Source: Anadara kagoshimensis (taxonomy: Eukaryota > Mollusca > Bivalvia > Arcoida > Arcidae). From it: DNA of 64,000 nucleotides. Of the stretch, positions 54,920 to 64,000 are shown one piece after another. The stretch is from assembly GCA_021292105.1 (NCBI GenBank), contig CM037857.1, positions 45,217,901 through 45,281,900 on the forward strand. The letters are read 5' to 3'. Numbering within the stretch: the stretch's first letter is position 1; each line of letters opens with the position of its first letter. The notes below the pieces were generated by a model. The model was not told the origin of the DNA, did not search any database, and was given only the letters and a program-made list of their open reading frames with translations. Both the position numbers and the translations under genes were made by a program.

Positions 54920-55875
54920 CTAATCGGAAGCCTTCACAATCATGGCTTAATTATGAAGAAATAGAACGTGTTGTGTTGGTTTCACGTCAAACAATAGGCA
55001 AAGTTTTAGAGCCACCTAGTGATTCACTACCATATCGCACAATATCAAGACGCACAAAATGCACACAAGATGGTATAACCGCGGTACAGTTGTACAAATA
55101 TTCAAAACCCTCAATGTATTTGAAGGAGATACAAGAAAGATTGGTTTCTGATGGGATATCTACAGAAAATGTACCAAGTTTTACATCTCTTTACAAAATT
55201 TAAAATAATGTTTTAAATTCTACATATAAAAACTGAAGAAATGTCCAGAAGAAGGTATGGGAGGAGATATATAAAATCAGTTTGATGAATTTATGGAATT
55301 TTTTCACACCAAGGATCCACTAACATTGCACTGCTTTGATGAATCATCGGTGTTGAATACGACTCCAAACATGAATTATAGGACTTCATTTAAAGGAGAG
55401 AGAGAGAGAGAGAGAGCAATAGAACTGCAGAAATTTGCATCAAATGCAATTTATACAATCAATCTGTTACATTGTCGTTTTGGAGTTGATAATTACAATA
55501 TTATAGATGGACCATCTAATGAAATGCATTTGTTAGATTTTTTAAGATACTTTAACACTAAATAATTCACATGGTGCACCCATTTTAAGTCCCTGAGATT
55601 CTATTATCATAGACAACAGCGGTTTCCATCATAGTAGGCAAACAGAGGCTAATTTAAGGTAGCTTTTCTAAAGATATGGATTGACATTAATATTTCAACC
55701 TCCATATCACCCTGACTTAAACACATGTGGAAATTGTTTTAAAGATATTAAGTGCTATTTGAAAAAACAACAAACCTACAGAAATGGCAATTTTGTGATG
55801 TAGAGACTATAACTCCAGCAAAATCATATTCTTATTTCAAATACTGTGGATACATATAAATAACTGTATTGGTTT
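54920..55875 (+). pseudogene. Tc1/IS630-like DDE transposase relic
   Basis: N-terminal helix-turn-helix part (VSRQTIGKVLE, AVQLYKYSKPSMYLKEIQER), then the catalytic domain: CFDESSV with the first Asp (55330), FASNAIYTINLLHCRFGVDN, IIDNSGFHH with the second Asp (about 55610), and FQPPYHPDLNTC (about 55695). The residue after NTC, where the third acidic residue is expected, is Gly. It is cut by stops and frameshifts at 55201, near 55400 (GA microsatellite), 55565 and near 55660. Clearly inactive. Confidence 0.8.
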
Positions 55876-56305
55876 ATGTTTCCCATTATAGCAGGAAATT
55901 TCTCATTTTAAAAATTAAATATGATTCCATTTTAATAATTCATAGATTTAAAAAAAATTGTCTAATTACTCCGTGTGCAAATACAGTGTAGTAAAATTCT
56001 ACAGGGATGCAGTTTATCTGATGCCCAGCTCACTACAGAAAAAAATTGTAATGGCAATAAATAGCAAAAATGTGAAACAATTATGGGTCCAGACTTATAT
56101 TTAGGACCAATGGGCTACTGGGGCTATGCTAATCCTAAATTATGTTCTATCAGTTGTACAAGTTTATATGAGTTTTATACTGCAATATAACATGCTACAT
56201 TTCCCCAATATCCATGTGCTTGTTGAAAAAGGCAACACCACACCCACACACTTAAGCTCATTAACATCATCCTTAGCACATTGCAAAGGTGAGATCACTA
56301 TGGTA
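55876..56305. other. Unassigned AT-rich stretch
   Basis: No recognisable feature. Confidence 0.3.
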
Positions 56306-56695
56306 CCTTAGTTGATTGCTCAGTTGGTAGAGTGCTCATTTTGTATGTGGGAGGTCGTAGGTTGAAACCCAAGCTGGTTCTGAGCTAGGCATGATTTTGT
56401 GTGGTATTATCGACAATGTCAATACCTTACATGCCTCAAGGGATAGTTTTCATTAACTTGATAATAGATAGTGGCCTCTTTTGCCAAACACTTGGTATTT
56501 AGAAATGAAAGTCACAGGGTCCTTCAATGAGACCTTTAAAACCAATGCCTTATGTCACGGTAGCTGTGGCATGTTAAAAAAGCCTCCCTGCACATTGCCC
56601 TGAGCGCAGATGCAAAGGTCAAATTCTGTGACACCAGGATATAAATGAACGATTCTTGACTAGAACATAACACCCCATTCAATCAATCAATACTG
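56306..56695 (+). mobile_element. tRNA-derived SINE, full length with (AATC)n tail
   Basis: A-box-like TTGCTCAGTTGGTAGAGTGC, B-box-like GGTTGAAACCC, body AAATGAAAGTCACAGGGTCC, conserved 3' segment ATATAAATGAACGATTCTTG and the tail CAATCAATCAATA. Slightly diverged from the 51718 copy, with a longer middle. Confidence 0.88.
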
Positions 56696-58186
56696 CAAAG
56701 GTTTTAATCTCTGCCATATCACTAACAAACTGACACCTCCATACATTATGATAATCTTGACTGGCAATCTAAACGTTATGGTGGCAGTGCACTCCATTTC
56801 AAAAATTGGTTCGTATTGGTGATGAAAAGACTAATGGAAGATTTAATTGTTAGGACATTACCTTCTCATTTTGTCATATTTTGTGGCTAATTTAAAGTCA
56901 ACCAATCTATATTTGTGTGATATTGGGACGGGGGATGGAAGCCGGGGAAGTTTGAAGTGCAATAACAGGATTCTACAAGTTTTTTTTTCACCCCTGATAA
57001 GAACCAAAACATGAAATGGGAGTCTACTGCCATCATATACTTTAGATTCCAGAGGTATTAAATATAATTAAACTCAACAATAAAACGTCAATAGACACCA
57101 GGGTGCAATTTTCGAATTGCTAATTCATATTCAACATGATGTGTGTTCACATATCAAATATCAATTCAATATCTGCGAGCGTTTTGAAAAAAAGTCTGGA
57201 AAACTGCTATGTTAAGCAGCCCACATCAGGTAAAACTTTTGTAAATCTGAGCTATTACTGAAGCTGTAATATATGTAAGTTAGTATTTTTTCTGTGAATT
57301 GAAACGTCTTATAAATTCAGTGCATATGCATTTGCAGACCAATATGCAGCATCAGTGGAAAATCAAAATCACAAATCCGAGATGTAGTTTCAAAAATAAT
57401 TTAGCAAACAATTGAATAATTTAAGTGATAATTCAAATGGTCAATTGATTTTCTAACAATTCATCTGTCTATTTAATTCATAAATAAGAGGATTAACTTA
57501 TAACAACACTGCCTAAGGAAGAAGCAATTACGTTGTCAATTTCTATTCATTGGCAATTCAATTGTTTGACTATTAAGTAACACTTTAGGTTAATCTGGTG
57601 TGATCTAAATTCTTTTGTAAAACCATTTTCTAACAAAGATAATCCAAGATTGTTTAATGACCATAAAATGACAAGGTGTTTCATCAGGAGTCGGCGTCTA
57701 GTCACACGTCTAAGAAAACCATTGAATTTTTAAAGAAACGTAAAGTCAGTTAAATTTCACCGTCTAAGTGGATGCCAAAAATCCCGATTACGTGCCAATG
57801 GATTACGGTATCTTGGGAATCCGAAAACATAGTCTTTAGAAACGAAAGACGTATACTTTATCTGGTCTTAAAAGAGCTGTAAAAATGAATTGAAGAAACT
57901 GAAACAGAACACTTTCTAGTTGGGCAAAACGTTATAGAATGGTATATAACTGCCACAGTTCATAAATAAAACATTTGTTACAGTGAAATCTGAATTACTT
58001 AAGATGATTTTATAAATCATAAGTGTTATATAATAAAGTGACAAATATAACATAAAAAAACAATTCACCATTCACTACGTGCTTACCTTTAATTTGTTAC
58101 CAGTATTTTTGTGGTTTTGAAAAAAAATCCACACTTTTTACTGTGTCAAACTTTAAAGTAAAATGGAGCATTTATGTGTCTCGCAA
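56696..58186. other. Unassigned AT-rich stretch
   Basis: 1.5 kb without a supportable gene. Confidence 0.3.
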
Positions 58187-58652
58187 GTCAACTTTCCTTT
58201 TTTATGCAGCGATATACCTTCTTATGGTGTATTTGTTTCCCAATTGATACGCTATGGTAGAGCTTGTTCCCACTACTTGGACTTTGTACAACGAAGTAGG
58301 CTGCTTGCAAATAAATTGTTGACTCAGGGATATTGCAAGCCTAGGCTTATCAAGGCCCTCAAAAAGTTTTATGGCCGTCATCACAGTATTGTTGATATGT
58401 TTAATGTCTCTGTGTCCAGGATTGCCCTGGATATATTTGACGTCTCATAGTTCCATGTTTCTTTCACACAATTTTGATTATATACGTGGCGGGTGTAGCT
58501 AGCTAAAAAGGATGTGCTTACCCTTCCGGAGCACCCGGTCTCACTTCCCTGGTGGAAGTTCACGTGTCTAACCTAACTTGTCAGTTCCAAAGTTTTTACT
58601 TTGCTTCTAGATTGTGATTCGGACATGCATTAGTATGTTTGTTTTTGATTAT
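58187..58652 (+). pseudogene. Penelope-like element, copy 1 of a head-to-tail cluster
   Basis: RT C-terminal part from VNFPFLCSDIPSYGVFVSQL to DIFDVS-stop (58448), then the complete 3' untranslated region ending TTTGTTTTTGATTA. Coding and noncoding parts are close to the 26955 copy. Confidence 0.8.
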
Positions 58653-58704
58653 TAACCTATCATCTACATCCAATTCCTGATTATTTTTGTTGACATAGTT
58701 TCTA

Positions 58705-59560
58705 TTCATACATAACATATTTGTTGTGTTTTGTAACATAGTTTTTCAGCAAACAATCGTTATACCAAGGAGTATAAACTGTTCACCTTTGCTTGCTGAT
58801 TTGTTTCTTTATTCTTATGAAGCAGAATTTATGCAGAACCTTGTTAAATCTGGAAAAAAGACTGTCGCCAACTCATTCAACTCAACATACAGATATATAG
58901 ATGACGTTCTGTCCCTTAACAATCCTAACTGGAGACTGTGAATGTCATCTATCCTAGTGAGCTTGAAATTAAAGACACGACCGATTCCTCAAGTTCTGCT
59001 TTATATTTAGACTTATACCTAAATTATGAGCCCACGCAAGGCTACATTTGAAACTTAATGACAAACTTGATGGCTTCATTTTTTTCTATTATCAACTGCA
59101 GCAATATACCTGCTTCTCCTGATTATGGTGTATTTCTTTCCCTTTCCCAATTAATACGCTATGGGAGAGCTTATTCCCACAACAGGGACGTTGTACAACG
59201 AAGCAGGCTGCTTGCAAATAAATTGTTGACTCGGGGATATTGCAAGCCTAGGCTTATCAAGGCCCTCAAAAAGTTTTATGGCCGTCATCACAGTATTGTT
59301 GATAAGTTTGATGTCTCTGTGACCAGGATTGCCCTGGATATATTTGACGTCCCATAGTTCCATGTTCCTTTCACAAAATTTTGATTAAACACGTGGCGGG
59401 TGTAGCTAGCTAAACAGGAGGTGCTTACCCTTCCGGGACACCCGTCCTCACTTACCTGGTAGAATTTTACGTGTCAAACCTAACTTGTCAGTTCCAAAGT
59501 ATATACTTAACTTATGGACTGTGATTCGGACATGGATCAGTATGTTTGTTTTTAATTGAA
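58705..59560 (+). pseudogene. Penelope-like element, copy 2 of the cluster
   Basis: Begins at NIFVVFCNIVFQQTIVIP, with ADLFLYSYEAEFMQNLV and YRYIDDVLSLNNPNW (58895). A deleted middle follows, then NIPASPDYGVFLS to DIFDVP-stop (59357) and the 3' end. Frameshift after NPNW near 58930. It starts about 50 bp after copy 1 ends. Confidence 0.8.
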
Positions 59561-59656
59561 GTAGGGCGTTTTTTGTTCTATCGTGTCATGCCACTCCTAG
59601 CTTTTGTTTAAACACTGTTAATATTTATGTTACTTGGTAATCTGAATGACTAACGT

Positions 59657-59745
59657 CATTCACGTGTTTTACCTAATTTGCCAGCTTCAAAGGTTTTACT
59701 TTACTTTGGGATGGTGGTTTTGATCATGGATAAACATCTTGCTTC
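59657..59745 (+). mobile_element. Short 3'-end fragment of the Penelope-like element
   Basis: TTCACGTGTTTTACCTAATT, CAAAGGTTTTACTTTACTTT, GATCATGGATAAAC. Confidence 0.5.
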
Positions 59746-59784
59746 TAGTACTTTATTTTGTGTAAAAAGTATAAACACATTAAC

Positions 59785-60715
59785 TTTTTTCTACACTTTA
59801 TACCACTATCCCTCGTTCTAAATTAAAACAACGTCTTAGACACATTATTCATTTTTCATTCTTTTACAAAAACGATAAGCGAAAATACCAATATCTAGTG
59901 CTGAACGGCGATTCTGATTATTTTGTCAAGTATCATACGGATTCCAACAAAAATCAATGAAGAAGTGTTGGAGTTTTTGATTAGCAACATATTTGTTGTG
60001 TTTGGTAATATAATTTCCTTGCAAAAGTCGGTATACCAATGGGTACAAACTGTGTACCATTGCTTGCTAATTCATTACTTTATCATGTCAAGCAGACTTA
60101 ATGCAGAACCTTGTTTAATCTGGATAGAAAATTGTTGCAAAATTATCTAACTCTACATACAGATATATAGATGATGTTCTCTCTCTTTGGAGACCATGTG
60201 AATGCCATTTATCCTGGCGAGCTTGAAATAAACTATACCACTGATTCCGCAAGATCTAATTCATATGTATACTTATACCTCAACAATGACGTAGGCAAAA
60301 GGCTACATTTTAAACTGTTTCATAAACGTGATTTTAAACTTCAATTTTCTATTGCCATCCTTCGTCTTCCATGCAGCAGTATACCTGCTTCTGTGTATGG
60401 CGTATTTGTTTCACAAATAAATCGCTATGGTAGAGCTTTTTCCCACTACGGAAACTTGGTCGTAGTCAAATCATATTATTGTTGTTAAGTTTTATGTCTC
60501 TGTCCGGATAGCGCTGGATATATTCACAACCGATAGTTCCATGTTCTTTTCACTCAATTTTGATCATACGTGTGGCTAGTGTAACTAGCTAATCAGGTGA
60601 TTATCCTTCGGGAGCACCAGGTCTCACTCACTGGTGGAAGTTTTACCTAACTTAGTTTAGATTTTACTGTGCTTCTATATTGTGATTCAGACATGGATTA
60701 GTTTGTTGGTTTTTT
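59785..60715 (+). pseudogene. Penelope-like element, copy 3 of the cluster
   Basis: Starts at the LYTTIPRSKLKQRL motif (59795) and continues KYQYLVLNGDSDYFVKYHTD, GIPMGTNCVPLLA (about 60035), a broken YIDD region (60160), IYPGELEINYTTDSA, FHKRDFKLQFSIAIL and SIPASVYGVFVSQI, ending in a shortened C-terminus and a diverged 3' end (GTGTGGCTAGTGTAACTAGC). Most diverged copy of the cluster. Confidence 0.75.
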
Positions 60716-62799
60716 TTTTTATTATATATATATATATTTCTAGGTACTGATTTTAAATTGTCTGATTTTATTTGAGTTAGATTCTAATTCTACTTTGACC
60801 ATCTGAATCGATATCTTTTACGGTCTGGCTTTTCCAGCTTGATCTTTTGCATAATAGCTTACAAACTGCTTCATATACTAGCTTAGAGATGTAAAATTGC
60901 ATTCCAAGGTTTATGAAAGATTCCATTTGATTGATGATTAGTTGACAATTCCATATCAAGTTAGATATTTTATTTGCAAAATCAGCTATGGAAGGACCCT
61001 TTTTTCCAAATTATAAAAAAAGACTAAAACAATATCTATGATAACTCAACCTTTATTGTAAAACGTTGATTCATTTATTTTCAACATAAGCAGTGAATTG
61101 TTAAATGAAAAATATCAACGAATTAAATGTAATATTTGAGCAGTGTATTTCAATCACCCAGATCATCATATTCTCCTTTTTGCTCTCGGTCTCATTTCGT
61201 TGCGTCAAATTCTGCAAAATTTGTCTTATTTCTGAGGCAAATCGTGAATAATTAAGTTTGCCATAACACAATATTCTATTCTAGTTGGTTAATTTCTACT
61301 ATTCTAAGCAATGTCCCGCTGTGTAATTAAAAAACTTCAAAATATTTTAAGGGTATGGAATTTAAATCCTTGTTGAAATCTAAAAACTTAGTTAGTTAGT
61401 TAAGGTGAATATAGAACTTCAATCAAAACTCAATACTTCCGGTATCTGTTGTCTATTCTTCAACAGCAGTAATCATATTTCCAAATCTAAAAAAAAGATT
61501 AAAAATAAGTAAATGTATGTTTAAGATAAATATAAGTGTCGAATACGACATTTGAATTTTCCATCGCCTTAATTTTTAAGTCACCACTGAGTCATCTACC
61601 ACTGTTAAAATTACAAAACTGTTTGGATGGTGTAACTCTCGCGTGGTGTGCACAAAATAAACAACAACAAAAATAATAAACGCTCTAGTTTCTCTTTATT
61701 TATTATTTTTATCCTAGAGAAGTATAGCACCTTGCACTAACTCTGTATATACAGGTTACTGTATATAGAATAAGAGATACAAAGTTTTATAATCAGTTAT
61801 CCCAATATGCAGTTGTCTTTTAGGCTTTGTGTTATTTGACTGTTTCCGTCATTGAAGTTCAGTTTGCGTTGTACTTGCCAAAAACGCGTTTTTAGTCAAT
61901 AATCTTTATTCTATCACAAAGAAATCTATTATACTGTTGCTCCGATATAATAAATCTATTGTGTTTTATACGTGTTTTTCTGGTTTAACAAACTTTATAT
62001 TTGTTTCTTTTAAAAACATGCGACAATTAGGTGGAAATGATGCTTTTTAGAACTACTTAATTCAGTATAATCTTAAATACACCCGAGGATAAGAAATTAA
62101 GATGTGTCATTTAATAGCTTTTAGTAGACTGTTTCGTGTTAATTAATCTATTTGTGTAGGAAGTATTTTACAGCCATGATTGATTTTTCTAACAGGTAAC
62201 ATCGTTTATGTGGTGTTGGGAAGAACTTAATAAATATGAGAAAAATATGACCTTGCCTTCAATTTAATCTCTACATGAATCGAACATATGAGGTATTCAT
62301 CTTATCGGTAGCTATAAACATCTAAGCGTGTTCTAAAGCAAGTTACTAGACACTTCTAGCGTTGCAATTTGAGCCGTATTGTAAGCGAATAGATGTATTC
62401 TTTAAACTTAAGTTTCTTTTACTTTGAATGAATCACTATAAAATTACAATTACAATTATAAAACTACACTATAAAATTTAAAAAATACATACTGTTTTCG
62501 TAGTGGACTTAAAATCTATGTATGTATAAATTTGTACAATTATTTTTTACCTTTTTTAATAAAAACTCAAATAATGTTAAAGTATAAAAACTTTCATTTT
62601 ATTTTCAGACATAAGTTGCACATTGCTGGAGAAGTTATTACTAACTTAAGATTCCAATGAGTAATTTTCCCTCCCTATTTTAATTGAACGTTTTATTAAG
62701 TTTCTATAATATATGTGGGATGAACAAAGGACAATCAACTGGCACTATAACACGTTTTTTTCAAATTTTATCGTAAAGTTCAAGTGACTTTGACACAGT
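60716..62799. other. Unassigned AT-rich stretch
   Basis: TA microsatellite at 60720-60738. About 2 kb with no supportable gene. Confidence 0.3.
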
Positions 62800-62950
62800 A
62801 GTACACATGTGGCGGATGCAGCTAGCTAGACAGAAGGTGCTTGCCCTCACGGTGCACCCGGCCTCACTTCCCTTATGAAAGTTCACGTGTCTAACTTGAC
62901 TTTTTTGGCTTCTGGATTGTAATATGGATTAGTATGTTTGTTTTTGATTA
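62800..62950 (+). mobile_element. 3'-end copy of the Penelope-like element
   Basis: ACACATGTGGCGGATGCAGC, AGAAGGTGCTTGCCCTCACG, GTGCACCCGGCCTCACTTCC, ATTAGTATGTTTGTTTTTGA. Confidence 0.8.
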
Positions 62951-64000
62951 AGTTTTTCGTACAGTTTACCGTTTTCTAAATTCGGCAATCATCATCATTG
63001 CAATATGAACGTAAAAATAATGAATTTTAATAATTCAAGTTATATATTTCAGTCAAAAACAAGGAATTGAGTTACAAGTTTTACCTTGCATTAAACTTTT
63101 GACTTGAAACCTTAGAAATTTCTCACAGATAATTCAAACTATTGAATGAAATTGATATGAACTTTACCTCAGTAAATTCATTAAGAAGCTTTACATGTAA
63201 CAGCTATTAAAAACCAATTATTGACTTTTGTTGTTTGTTTTAATCACGCATGAAGTATAGGATTTCCATGACAGCTGGTATAGAAAATAAATGTGAATAT
63301 AAATTTTCTTCTCACGGCTGACCACGATATCACACAATGTATTTACAGACCCTAATAGCGGTCATTTTGTAGCAAGAGTAAATTAGCAACTACAGCTGTA
63401 TAAGGCATTTTAACATAAGAATGTGTGACAAGCATTGCTCATTGCCATAGGCATAGTCTATAATTAACAAGGCACGTCTTAATCTAACATAATAGAAATA
63501 ACATTTATATGAATAACCAAAGACTTAATAACTATAACCTCATATCAAAAAATTCAAACTATTACTTCATAGCATAGACTGGACAATGACCAAACCAATA
63601 AACCAAAGATTGAGGCACCGGATAAATGTAAACACAAATACATGTAAGATACGGAGACCATATTTTATGATCTCTTAACATTTTATAACAACTGGACAAA
63701 ACGCTAACATGATGTTTGATTTTGGAAAATATTGAGATTTCGAATTCCCTACACGGTTACCTTACTCAATATTTTGGCCTTGGTGTTTGTCGTTTTTAAT
63801 TCAATTCTTACCTTCGGGAGTAATATTATTCGAAAATTGAATGTTAGATAGCCGGAAAGTGAAGAGCGTTGTCGAAAATGACCACACAAGTACGCCCCGG
63901 TTTAGTTTTCTGTGTATTACAGGTGTGTATAACCGTGAAATGCATCGATATCGACAACACAATCCATAAGACATAACAAATACAATAGCCTTAAATATGG
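62951..64000. other. Unassigned AT-rich stretch
   Basis: No recognisable feature to the end of the window. Confidence 0.3.

Overview
The window is eukaryotic and AT-rich, has no intact host gene I can recognise, and is packed with nested, mostly decayed mobile elements. A bivalve mollusc is the best guess. The supporting signs are a pearl-like element with 145-bp core repeats, tRNA-derived SINEs with a molluscan look, many Penelope-like retroelement copies, type I hammerhead ribozyme repeats (retrozymes) and a Polinton/Maverick.

Layout. 1-9052 holds a CR1/Jockey-type LINE (endonuclease fragment 1-470, reverse transcriptase 5935-8482, 3' tail to about 9052). It is split by a compact 5,458-bp Polinton/Maverick (471-5928) with AGTAGT termini, long inverted repeats and a clean 6-bp target duplication (CATAGT). 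The Polinton carries only minus-strand genes: a membrane protein with a PC4-like domain, a 116-aa protein, a C2H2-finger/packaging ATPase broken by one frameshift, and three small proteins. It lacks polymerase, integrase, protease and a recognisable major capsid gene. 9053-16636 has repeat fragments, a 521-bp TA-flanked MITE and a minus-strand LINE relic. 16637-23258 is a 3.3-kb tandem duplication that carries hammerhead repeats. 24000-33110 has scattered Penelope-like copies, a second MITE and hairpins. 33139-35035 is the pearl-like element. 35258-45025 has palindromes and retrozymes. 45828-51588 has Penelope-like copies of both strands, SINEs and a MITE. 51718-56695 has SINEs, an intact hammerhead, an unknown zinc-cluster pseudogene and a diverging Tc1/IS630-like transposase pseudogene. 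58187-60715 is a head-to-tail cluster of three Penelope-like copies. The rest is unassigned AT-rich sequence.

The most interesting system is the hammerhead retrozyme family: about ten copies with a unit of roughly 309-339 bp. One copy at 52995-53040 has an intact catalytic core and all helices. One copy is a dimer-like unit between two cleavage-site equivalents. One ribozyme is split by a MITE inserted at its cleavage site. Such ribozymes in animals are linked to small circular RNAs copied by Penelope-type reverse transcriptases, and relatives of such enzymes lie in the same window, though every copy here is broken. Other strong signals are the membrane-anchored PC4-like protein in the Polinton and the regular array of nuclear-receptor half-sites in the pearl-like element.
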